A DNA stretch of 64,000 bases. Origin: Silene conica. Its lineage: Eukaryota > Streptophyta > Magnoliopsida > Caryophyllales > Caryophyllaceae. This document shows, one piece after another, positions 47,852 through 58,379 of the stretch (its first letter is position 1; every line of letters begins with the position of its first letter). The stretch spans positions 74,119,681 through 74,183,680 of the forward strand of contig CM055315.2 of the NCBI GenBank assembly GCA_029255685.2. The letters run 5' to 3'. The translations under genes were made by a program, and so were the position numbers. Below the pieces are notes generated by a model. That model was not told the DNA's origin, searched no databases, and saw nothing but the letters and a program-made list of their open reading frames with translations.

Positions 47852-47964
47852 GTAAAATAGACAAACCCTGAGAGAGGATAGGGTATTAGGGTAACATTAT
47901 GTGAGAGTTTACCTCACAAAGCAAGCCACAAGCAAGAAAAGAGAATAACAATCTTGGGTTAATG

Positions 47965-48220
47965 TAGACCATAATCATTAAAGGTTAGACAAAGAAAAGA
48001 AGGATAAGACGAGGGTATGATTACTTATTAGATTAATAAGAAATGTCTATAAGGAGAAACTTTCAAATGAGATAATAAAATATAGTTGAAACGTGGTTAA
48101 ACAACTTTTACTGGGTACGAGTAAATCATAACCATTGAAGGTTGGACCAGAGAAAAAGGGTAAGGCGAGATTAAAAGTATTATTTATAGTAAGATCGGTC
48201 TTAAGAGGAGTTTAAAAGTA
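47965..48220. repeat. Imperfect direct duplication
   Basis: Two blocks of about 100 bases share accataatcattaaaggtt / atcataaccattgaaggtt, agaaaa, gggtaaggcgag-like and ttat..ta..aagaaatg-like segments at about 47969-48060 and 48121-48215. No gene is seen in either. Confidence 0.55.
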
Positions 48221-48771
48221 CCGGAACGGGCCAATATAACCATCATCACAGGGTTAAAACAAAAATGAGTAAAAATAATATTTTTATGATAAAAAAATAA
48301 CATAAATAAAACTTGTTTTTATAACCATTCCAAGAGTCATTGATAATGACGTGTAAATTAAGTGTATCCAACACGTGGATAAGGTAGGGACAAGATGTCC
48401 AACAAGAAGCAAAGGATTTAAGAGATCTAAGGATATACCAAATCTACATTAATCTATTACCATACTCTAGGTACAAAATTAAAAATGACGTGTAAATATA
48501 TATTGTATTTAAGACATGAAATGTTTAATGAATTAAAATACAAATGTATTATTATTTTTGTTTTATATTATAATAAACCTCTCAATACTACTATATAAAG
48601 GCGAAAAATGTACTATCGGAGTGTTAATTAGGTTTTTGTTAATAAAATCACGTATTGAAACAATAATGATCATTAATCAAAATATGTTAGCATTAAAATC
48701 GTCCTATAATCCGTTTTAATAGATAAAACCTAAAACGTTTTTACACAAAATTATGCATTTAGTCAATTATC

Positions 48772-49256
48772 AAAAATTGATTAGGGACTCAACTCCTTGG
48801 TCGTTGGTTGGTCAGTATGAATCATGTACTTGTTGGAGGTTGAACGTGGATGCGGGTTGGAAGGAAAGTATGGAAGCGGACGTGGGGCTGGTGGTTTTTT
48901 ATAGTAAGGGAGAAGTGTGTTTTGAAGGAGGTAAGAGGGTGTATGCTGTCACACCTTTGCAGGCGGAGATCCTGGCTATTGGGAATGCTTTAAGCTGGGC
49001 TAAGATGAAGCGGATGCGTCATGTGGGAATTCTTTCTGATTGCTTAGCTGCGGTTACGCAAATTACGGAAATGGAGAAGGCAAATTTCCAGGTTGCGGAT
49101 ATTATTGAAGACATGAAGAAATCGTTTGATTTGTTCCACTGTCTTAGTATTAGTTATATTCCAAGATCTCTTAATAGGCTTGCGCATAATCAGGCTTGTC
49201 TGGTTATACGAGCGTAGGCTGTCTTTCTTTCGAGTCCCAAAAAAAAACAAAAAAAA
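48772..49256 (+). mobile_element. 5'-truncated LINE: RNase H tail and poly-A
   Basis: A frame ending at a stop at 49215-49217 carries the RNase H domain of an L1-like ORF2 (WRLNVDAGWKESMEADVG, QAEILAIGNALSWAK, GILSDCLAAVTQ, YIPRSLNRLAHNQA) and is followed by an A-rich tail. Flanks tagtcaattatc (48760-48771) and tagttatttatc (49257-49268) are a 12-base duplication with two mismatches. It ends 158 bases upstream of the start codon of the host gene. Confidence 0.85.
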
Positions 49257-49320
49257 TAGTTATTTATCCATCAATACCCCCACTAATACATATTTTATAT
49301 GCCGTCACAAATTAGAATTT

Positions 49321-49333
49321 GTGATTTTATATC
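49321..49333 (+). promoter_or_regulatory. Possible TATA region of the beta-propeller gene
   Basis: gattttatatccc lies about 85 bases before the ATG; a second candidate tattttatatg is at 49291-49301. Either would give a leader of roughly 50-90 bases. Both are ordinary AT-rich matches, so support is weak. Confidence 0.3.
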
Positions 49334-49414
49334 CCGTAATTCTTTCAAATATTTAAAGTCTCATCAAAACAAACAATAACCCAAACACTAAACCCACAAC
49401 AGCAACTACAAAAA

Positions 49415-52400
49415 ATGGGAGAAGAAAGAGGAACGATAGCCTTCTTTGCAACATACAGACCACCAGTAGCACTAGAAATATACTCAAGTCCATACAGCCC
49501 TAAATCACCCTCCGATGAGACCTCTATGACCGACGGTAAGCACTACAACTACAACGGTCAAGCCATCTCACCTTCTGGTCTTAAGACCATCCTTAAGAGC
49601 AAGAAACTACCCACCAAGGCGACCGTAGCTGATGTCGATGCAGGTCTCGTTACCGGCCTGCTTTTCGTGTCGGAACGGACAAATAACCTTGAAACACTTC
49701 ACATTGGGATTCAGTTTAATGGGAAAGTAGAAGTGTATAACTTTGCGGAGGTGTATGGTACGTTCAAGGGTACTAGGATGGAAGATAGTGCCTCCATTGC
49801 TGGTGATTATCTTGTTTATGTTTCTACTAAGGATCCTGCTAAGCCTCATCAACCTTGGACTGCTGTTTTTAAGACCCATCTCTTGACCGGAAAGACCGAC
49901 CGCCTTACGCCTACTGGCACTGGTATGGTCTTCTATTAATTTATCGATTGCTCTTTTGTAAAAATCGTTGCATAATTCACAATATCTTTATTTTATTGAC
50001 GAGGGTTGAATCTCGAGACCTATGTATTCTCTCACCACCACATGTGAGTCATATAAACCACCATTTTTGGGATTTACAGTGGCCAAGTGGTCATCGTTAA
50101 CTTTAGAGTAATAACTTTATTACTACCGTCTATGTCTCATGAATTTACACTCACTCTATTTTGTGACGGATATTTTGTGAGATAAAATGGATATAAAATG
50201 AGTTAGTGGAGAAAAGGGACCACGGGAATAGTGTTGGAGTGAGAGAAAAAGTGGATATTTTGTGAGAGAAAACGATATCCGTCACAAGCTTGCGACGAAT
50301 AGTGTCGTTGCAAATAACAATTTGTGGTAACTTATAGTATATTTTAGAATAAAAGTGTTATGAATTTGTACGAGGTACTAATTAAGTTATTACTCCCACG
50401 TAATCTAATTTTTTTCTTATTTCCTTATTCGGTTATTAAAATTTTATTTCCTATTTACTTTTTTGAGATGATTTATGTGCCCTAAATTCAATATTATATG
50501 AGATATTATGTTATGTGTAATCCATGAAAAGAGGAGACAAAATGTAGAATAAGAGTAAGCATTATCGAGCCCCCGTTTTGAATTTTTATGCTAATTGTGA
50601 GGACTTGTGACTTATGAGTTTGTGACTTTTCTTATGATAGCGCTGAGTATATTTATTGCTAGCTGTTTGGACAATATTCAAGGTGTATGAATTTATTTAT
50701 TAACTTATTATTTGTCCTTGTCAAAAGGCTACTTGATTAAGAATGACAAAATTGTTAATTGTAAAATGTGACGTGGTACAACGATCTTGGGTGTTACTGA
50801 GTTTGTAACACCCTAATTAAATTAATAAAAATATCATAATTAATAATATAATTAATTTGTTTAACAACAAACTTAAAATAGACAATGATGTAATTTACAT
50901 ATAAAATACATTGAAGATTTGTCCGTCTTTGATAAATACCATTCCGTATATCAGTTGTACAGGTTGAAATTGGAAGATGCAATTATTTATGCATTTACTT
51001 CCAACATATTTTATTTCCTGAAATTTACGTACATAATTGATAATACTAGCCTCATGCACATACTTAATCGCCACAATTTTATGCCATTGTAAGAGTAAGA
51101 TACTATTTTTTTTTACAGAAGTAAAACGAGATTTATACAATTGGCATTTGATTCATTTAGTCAAATGCACTTTTAATTCTTAAAAAATAAGCAAAAACAT
51201 AAAAGTAACTAAATCGGATAGTAAACTGTGTTGGTGACTAAAAGCTGACATAGCCTTGGAGTCACCATCTTTAACCTCAACTTTTTTGAGGGGGCAAACA
51301 AAGCTTGACAAATGACAAGTACAATCTTCACTCTTCAGAAACCACGGAAACCAATGAACCCTATGAACCCCAAGATCCAAGAAGAGAGCGCAAAGTGTAC
51401 TTACGTCACAAGGACATCGAAAGAAAAAGGGGGACAAAAACCATGAAGATCTATGCCTAGCGGATCCAAAACTCTTACACTTTGGGAGCCACTCAGAACA
51501 GGCAATAATCCGTAGTCCGAAACGACGAGCAAGGAAAGACCTGACACAAAGACAAACCGCTTGAACAACCCCATGGCCATCCCAGAAGGCCACATAAAGA
51601 TGGACACAACACACCCCCAAAGTAGAGATACTTAAGTCTTTATTATTTGGCAAATAAGGAAAACCGATTTATTCTGATAAACCATTACCATAATCAACAA
51701 CAACCATCGCATCTAAATCAGGCCCCACACCCAAACCACGACCACCACACAACCCGACTCTCACCTTCCTTCCACGCCAACACCAACGGAGACCACACCC
51801 ACACCAGTTCTGCCACCCCCGACCAACTCGGACACTGTACAATCCGCAACCCAAAACCACCCACGGTCCCACCGCCACAACCCAAAAGACCACTTAGACT
51901 CCAAATTTCAACTTAACCCTAGGACCATTGATGTGCATGCAATCGACCACCACCTTATACGAAAAAAAACCGTCGCAAAACAAAACAGAATAAGGAATTG
52001 ATCAGCAGGAACCACCAGATCGTCCCAAGAACACAACCACAAAAGGCAAACAAAGGATGAGTTATACTCATTAAAACGGACCAACCGACCAAGCAAAAAA
52101 GGGTCTTACCAGCTGGGATGGGGGAAGGGGAAAGGGAGAGGGGAATATTCCTGAGTTGCGTGCACCACTTTCAATAACAGGACTGGGGAACGGTAGAACG
52201 AAACGACCTAAGAACCAAACCACAAACCACCTTCTCACCACCGCGTGCTAAGGGGCAGGCCTAGAAAACCCAAGATGGGGAGAAGAGAATAGGCCCAAGC
52301 CGGTTGCAGTCACCGCAAAACATGGAATAACACTGAAGACAGGTCGAAATAGGGACCCATCTCCGGCGACGAAAGGAGGAACATGGGTTTGGGTGTATGT

Positions 52401-55400
52401 TGGTGGGTGGCGGCGGTTGAGCAATTGATTAGGGTTTTGTTTTGTTTTTTTATAGAGTGAAGGAAGGTTTTTTCATTTTGAGAGAGATTATGACTCAAAA
52501 CTTTTACAAATCGATCATTATAAAAACCACTTTGATGTAATCAAGACTTTGATACTAATATCTTGTTATCATCATCAAGTTAATAACATGTTATATAATA
52601 TTTTTGAATCATTGTCATCAGCCATTATTTAGAGTTTTCAAGTTTCCTTTAAAATTTACATTCTTAACCATGAAAATCAAGTCTCGTTTATCATTTCATT
52701 GTTAACCATGAAAATTATAAGTATCGTATTGACATAAAATTCAAGTATTATATTTCCTCTGAGTAAATATTTCTCAAGTAATTTTTATTGGTCAATAATG
52801 ATCGATAATTTTACTCAACCGAATCATACCTAAATCCTCACTCCTAAAATTTCACATCAAATCTTTATGCTTGTTACATTGATTATTTAATTAATACAAA
52901 AACACGACGAATTTCCTATAATATATACTCTTTATATTTATGTAAACATTTAAACTGAAAATGTGAACAAGTTTACTTTTATACCTTGAGTGTTACTCAA
53001 ACTTAGTAATACTAGGTGTCCTTATCTCGTTTTCCACTAGAAAAACGATACGTAAGGACATGTTAAAGGGTGATATTGAGAATTGACATTAGTTGATGAC
53101 AATTTACCATTATGCTTTTTTTTTATAGCGAACTAATTACTTATTATATTGTGAGGAAGTGAGAGAACAAGAGTTAGCTCAAGTGGTAGGAGCTCTCTTA
53201 TTCAAATATGAAGTTGGGGGTTCGATTTTCCCCGCGATATTGTGCACTTATTTGAAGCAAAAGAAAAAAATATCGTGAGGAAGTGAAACGTTTAGAGCAA
53301 GTTCAATGGTGTAGATTAAAGCTGGGTGCTCATGGGATGCACGGGGCCATGTCGGGCTTAGAGTTAGCACCCAGACACGACCCGAGTGAGAGATTGGGCA
53401 GGATCGTACCATAATTGCGTCATGCATGTTTGTCGAGTCCAACCCACTAGGACTCGGCCGGACTAGACCCCCTTATATCTTTTAGTGTTGGGATGGGGTT
53501 GGGTCGAGAAAGTATGTAGTGACACTAGCCTAGGCCGTGTCGGGTTGGGTGAGATGTAGAATATTAACCAACTATAATGAGCTACTTCAAACTGACCTGC
53601 CATAGCAAACAACCATACATGCATGAAGTGATGGAATATATAGTTCAACAATTGACGTTAATAAGTATAAAGAATATACATGTGCCAACTATGCAAGTAT
53701 AAAATTTGATGCATATTAATGAAAATATTGATGTCTATATAAGATAATTTTGGTTACGGTGGACAGAATAAGTTATCTAAATTGGAGTTCGGAATCAAAT
53801 ATTGATAGTGTTAAAGAGAATATTTTAAAAAAAAAACATTACATGGAAGCTAGGTAGCACCAAAACGAACACGGACACGGACACGGACACGACACGGACA
53901 CAGGACACGGCATGTCACGAAATTTAGGACACGGGACACGGCATTTAAATTTAATAAAATATACATTTTATAGTTATAAATTTATGATTTTATTTTTGTA
54001 AAAGTATTTGATATTAATTTTAAATAAGTGAATGTAAAACTTGCTCTTGATAATAAATTTATTTTCATTCCTAATCCGAATCAGTATTCTAATTGATCTC
54101 TTTCGATAACGCATTTCTCATTTCAAGAAAATCATTCACTGCAAATGATAACCAAATATCGTGGACACGCGACGGACACGGCTCAAATACCATGGACACG
54201 CGTCGGACACGTGCCCAAATAAATGTAGAACGTTAGACACGGTTGTTTAGGTGTTGGACACGTTTGGGCGTGTGTCCGTGGAGTGTCGGTGTCGGACACG
54301 GTACGGCTCATTAGGAGAAGTGTCAGTGCTACCTAGCATGGAAGTAATTTTAAAAACTAAAGTTTAAAAGAGACTAATTTCTGATTGATTTTGTATTGAG
54401 TTTTTTGTCAAATAACACCTAACATTTATACTGTCTGTAGAAATAGTACCTAAAGTTATTTTTTTTGCCCAACAACACCTAACATTTTCATTATTTTGTC
54501 TAATAACACCAAAATCAGTTTTCCGTCAAAAAAAGTCGAGATTCCGTCTTGACGAACGGTGAAATTGATTTGACCTTATTTCTTCATTCTTTCTTTTCCA
54601 CAAACTGGTGCATTGTAAAATTAATTGACAATGAATCTTATTCTTAAGTGACTTATTTTCATTCAACAATCCATTTATAACACTTTTTTTTGCCAATAAC
54701 TCATGTCTTCATCAATCCACTTGAAAAAGCAACACCCACGCAAACCCGTCTCTGGACGAGTTTAAATAAGACATTGGGTTAAAAAGATGGTGAGAGAAAA
54801 GGAGAAAATCGGACAAAGTAAGCCCAATTTGGGGTTTTAATTTGAAAATTGAGGAATTAATTAACTAAGGGGAGGTTACATAAGTATTTAATTGGAGGAA
54901 AATTAAGTTTAATTGAAGGGAAATTAGCAAAAGGGAAATGGGTTTAGAAAAGGATGATGAAGAGGGTAATGAAATGAATCAAGGGAAAAAAAAAACGTCA
55001 AATCAAATTTACCGTTAGTCAAGACGGAATCTTGACTTTTTTTGACGGAAAACTGATTTTGGTGTTACTAGACAAAACACAGAAAATGTTAGGTGTTCTT
55101 GGGCAAAAAAAATAATTTTAGGTACTATTTCTACAGACAGTGTAAATGTTAGGTCCTATATGACAAAAAACTCTTTTGTATTTTACAAGTATGTTTTGAA
55201 ACTACATATTTAAATCTACTTCCTGTACAATAAGCATAGAGTTTGCCATCTCTTAAATGTTGGAATTACTCTAATGAAATTATTGTGTAATTTACATCCG
55301 ATTTGGCATAAATAGGTAGACATGACCTGAGCCCGTCCGTGTCGCCGGATGGCAAGAAGGTGGCTATGGCCTCATTCCAAAGAAAGGGTGGCTGGGAAGG

Positions 55401-57439
55401 TGAGATCGAAGACCTACGAACTGACATTTTTGTCATGAACGTCGATAAACCCAACAACCGTAGACTAGTCGTTGAAAACGGGGGCTGGCCTACATGGGCC
55501 ACTAATGACATACTCTTCTTCCATCGTAACACCAACACTCCCAATGACAAGGATAGCAGTTGGGCTGTTTTTCAACTGAACATGGGAACAAGCCCACCAA
55601 CGGAGACACAGGTCACTCCCAAGGAGATCAATGCCATTACTCCCGCTGCTGTTAATGAAACCACAGTTGCGGTTGCCACAATCCGATCCAAATATAATAT
55701 TAACGACCCGGAAAAGGAGCGTGAGATCAATCAGTATCGACATATTGAGATATTTAACTTAAGGGGAGAGCCTGTTATTAAAGTCACTGAGATGGTGAGG
55801 CCAAGGGCTGATCATTTCAATCCCTTTGTTGTTCCTGACAAGGAAAGAGGAATGTGCATTGGTTACCATCGCTGTAACACAGACGATCCTGAAGCGGTAA
55901 GTATTGGCATATATTTTCTTCAACTTTCAAGAGACCGTCTTATTATCACTGGTTGAAAATTGCAGAATTAACATTTTATTGGATTGTGACAGTACCGGGT
56001 GATTGGTAGACAGTTCGATCAATTTCAATCTCCGGACACAGAAAAGGTAGGACTTATAAGGGTGTCAGGTGTGTTCCCAACGTTTTCACCGGATGGAAGC
56101 AAGCTTGCGTTTGTTGACAATGAGTTCAAAGCTTTGTGGGTTGCCGATAGTAGCGGCTTATTTATTGCTTACGAGGTACGTACTGTGTTGTACATTGCTT
56201 TGCTTTGCTTTATCTTTATTCACATGATTTATAGGTTGAGTCGAAATTTATGTAAATTGTCGCGACTTTTAGTTAAAATCTAACATGAGGTTCAAATCCG
56301 ACTTGTTGCCATCTCATGCCCAGCTTGTTAACAGCCAAACTTAAACCACTAACTCACGAAATTTGTTTGTCTTAATGGGAGCGTGCAGACAAGTGGTGCA
56401 AACAGCATATTCTCGCCCGTATGGAACAGTAACAAAGATATCGACACACTCTATTTTTGCTTGGGACCTTCTTTCCAAGCCAATTCAACTGTGAACATCG
56501 GAATGATCCCAAATGTGACCGACCGGGAAATGGGATACCAGCTCTTGACTGAGGGTTACAATAATGCCTTCCCCTTTACCAGCCCTGACGGTATCTTTCT
56601 CTTTCGATATTACACACTCGTTAATCGTTATGTTCATTTATTAAACCTGTGATATTTTCCGAATAATTACACGTTTGTATGGGCTAATCAAAACCAAATT
56701 TGTAATAGGAACAAAAGTTGTATACCGATCTACGAGAGGCCATGATGAAGACGAAAAGAAAAAGTACAAGAATCTATTCATAATGGATGCAGAATATGGT
56801 GATTCAGACGAACCCATGCAACTAACAAAAGGGAAGTGCATCGACACACACTGCCAATGGTCACCCAACGGAGAGTGGATAGCATTTGCATCTAACCGTG
56901 GAAACCCGACTGCCCAAGCTCCTCCAGGCCTACCTGATCCCGGATTCTTCGGTATCTATCTAACTAAGGCAAACGACCCAAATTTCGAGCCCATTAAGGT
57001 GATTGATAGTGGGTTTAAGCGAGGAAGGGAACTATTTCCCGGACATTGTGTTCACCCATGTTTTAGCCCAGATGGCAAGAGCCTGATTTTTTCAGCTGAC
57101 TTAGCGGCGGTGTCAGTGGATCCCATATCGCTGCCTCTGTTTGTTCACTCTGTACGACCTTACGGGGATATCTTCATGGTCGACCTTAAAATGGACGATA
57201 TAAATAAGAATAAGGAGATCGAGAAGTACAGTCGAATAACTCATAGTCGATATGAGAATTCAACCGCTACTTGGACAATGTTTTCAACGAAGGACCCCTA
57301 TGCGAAATGGAACCTATTGATTGCAGGACATTCAAATACTAGTGATTTTACCCCTGCTTGCCCATACATGCATGACAGTGGAGCCGAAAGCATTCATATG
57401 ACCGGTCACCTTACCTTTGGAGGTAAGCGATGTTGCTAA
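49415..57439 (+). CDS. TolB/DPP6-N-terminal-like beta-propeller protein, five exons, 734 aa
   Basis: Exons: 49415-49922, 55316-55896, 55993-56175, 56389-56590, 56709-57439; all four introns are GT-AG and the joined length is 2205 bases, in frame. The product has repeated PD40/WD40-like blade motifs: SVSPDGKKVAM (about residues 177-187), FSPDGSKLAFV (about 394), TSPDGTKVVYRSTRGH (about 487), WSPNGEWIAFASNRG (about 542) and CFSPDGKSLIFSAD (about 609). This fits the plant family annotated as DPP6 N-terminal domain-like or TolB-related; there is no peptidase domain. No signal peptide or membrane helix is seen, so it looks soluble and cytosolic; partners are unknown. ATG 49415 starts MGEERGTIAFF and is followed at once by conserved-looking sequence. 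An alternative end uses a donor at 57423 (GAG|GTAAGC) and an exon at 62783. Confidence 0.85.
50122..50290. mobile_element. Stowaway-like MITE remnant in intron 1
   Basis: An inverted pair tgtgacggatat (50162 on) and atatccgtcaca (ending about 50286) encloses 'gtgagagaaaa' runs, and 'taccgtctatgtctcatga' at the left resembles a Stowaway terminus. The right terminus is not clear. Confidence 0.35.
51180..52500 (-). other. Unassigned GC-richer block in intron 1, gene-like on the minus strand
   Basis: This block is less AT-rich than the rest of the intron. On the minus strand it begins with a promoter/leader-like stretch (tctataaaaaaacaaaac near 52445-52460, then 'caaccgccgccacccacc') and has short frames, none of which I recognise. 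It may be the 5' part of a transposon or a captured gene fragment; clear termini were not found. Confidence 0.35.
53163..53269 (+). mobile_element. tRNA-derived SINE, 107 bp
   Basis: An RNA polymerase III A box (TAGCTCAAGTGGTAGG, 53175-53190) and B box (GGTTCGATTTTC, 53219-53230) lie at tRNA spacing, followed by a short body and an A-rich tail. Flanking direct repeats atattgtgaggaagtga (53146-53162) and atatcgtgaggaagtga (53270-53286) differ at one base, the signature of LINE-mediated insertion. It is not a tRNA gene: the anticodon arm and 3' half do not fold as one. Confidence 0.88.
53850..54336. mobile_element. hAT-like MITE, 487 bp, in intron 1
   Basis: Perfect ends CTAGGTAGCAC and GTGCTACCTAG with an exact 8-base target duplication catggaag (53842-53849 and 54337-54344). 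Subterminal regions are full of 'ggacacgg' and inverse 'cgtgtcc' repeats. Confidence 0.93.
54398..55173. mobile_element. Mutator-like (MULE) foldback element, 776 bp, in intron 1
   Basis: Ends GAGTTTTTTGTCA and TGACAAAAAACTC begin inverted repeats of about 160 bases (for example ttccgtcaaaaaaagtc against gactttttttgacggaa). An exact 9-base target duplication ttttgtatt (54389-54397 and 55174-55182) is the Mutator hallmark. The interior is non-coding. Its right end lies about 130 bases from the exon 2 acceptor. Confidence 0.93.
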
Positions 57440-57686
57440 TTGTTTTCTTCTAAATGACGATGGCAAAAAAACGACGCTTTCAAATAATTCGTTGAATGGT
57501 AGTGTGGCCAACGGCAAAAAATATCATGTTAGCTAATAATATCGTTTGTAATTTAGCGATATATGAATTTTCTTGTTGGTGCCGGATCTTTGAAGCGTGT
57601 TACCTTTTGTAATTTTTGTATTTGGTTTATAATGTTGTATCGGAGTCGGAGCTTATATACGTATGTACCTGTGATATGTCCTATGA

Positions 57687-57692
57687 AATAAA
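57687..57692 (+). terminator. Poly(A) signal of the beta-propeller gene
   Basis: AATAAA lies 248 bases after the stop codon at 57437-57439, preceded by T- and TG-rich sequence. This is consistent with the five-exon form ending here. Confidence 0.55.
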
Positions 57693-58143
57693 CACTATTT
57701 TCGTTATGAACATTGAGTTATTTTTTCCTGAGAAATTCTAATGGTTTAAATCTCAGGTAAAGAGTATTGACGCAAAAAAAATAAGACCAAAAGAGTGAGT
57801 TTTAGAACATAACTGACACAAATACTACTCTACCGGCGCTAAAATAGGTTATCAAATACATTAGTTATAGAAAAACGTGCGCAAAAAGAAAGGGAAAAAG
57901 CGTCGGTTCTAACGTAACTGACACAAATGTAAGTATTTGCGTCAGTTCCTTCACTATTTGCGTCACTTCTTTAACAACAATTGACGCAATTAGTGCACTA
58001 TTTGCGTCGATTTTAGCTACAAAACTGACGCAAATGTTAACTTTTTGCGTCGGTTTCAAATCTGACGTATCAATAAACGATCCCTCGATAAACGTCGGAT
58101 CAGAATTGACGCAATAGGCCATTTAGAACCGACGCTGGATTTT

Positions 58144-58304
58144 TGTTAGAGAATAAGTAGGAGACTTATTCTCCTTATCAAATTGTAATACTATTGGGAA
58201 CGTATCTCTGTCAAATTGTAATCCTTATGTAAATTGTATAAATACCAGCCTACTGTAACCCTATCAATTAACACAAGTAATATACAACTTATTCAAATTC
58301 TTCA
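58144..58304 (+). repeat. 5' LTR of the short copia element
   Basis: 161 bases from TGTTAGAG to ATTCTTCA, with a TATA-like tgtataaatacc near 58236-58247. A primer site TGGTATCATAAGAGC follows at once, a variant of the initiator-Met type. Confidence 0.92.
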
Positions 58305-58379
58305 TGGTATCATAAGAGCAAGGTCTTTCCTTCGTCTCCTCCGCTTATACAAACCAACAATGTCGACCCTTCCAAACCA

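Larger units (their letters stand above)
49923..55315 (+). other. Intron 1 of the beta-propeller gene, 5.4 kb, transposon-filled
   Basis: Donor GTATGG and acceptor AATAG|GTAGAC bound it; the phase (1) agrees on both sides. It holds a Stowaway-like remnant, an unassigned block, a SINE, a hAT MITE and a Mutator-like foldback element. The other three introns are only 96, 213 and 118 bases, so the size is mostly due to insertions. Confidence 0.8.

Noticed and set aside
48583-48610. Possible Helitron 5' end (TCTCAATACTACTATATAAAGG)-like sequence
   Set aside because: No hairpin and CTRR end was found downstream in a fitting position.
50789-50815. Possible LTR start TGTAACACCC
   Set aside because: It is one arm of a local 9-base inverted repeat (gggtgttac/gtaacaccc); no LTR end or duplication was found.
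53163-53269. tRNA gene
   Set aside because: Only the promoter boxes match; the tail and target duplication show a SINE.
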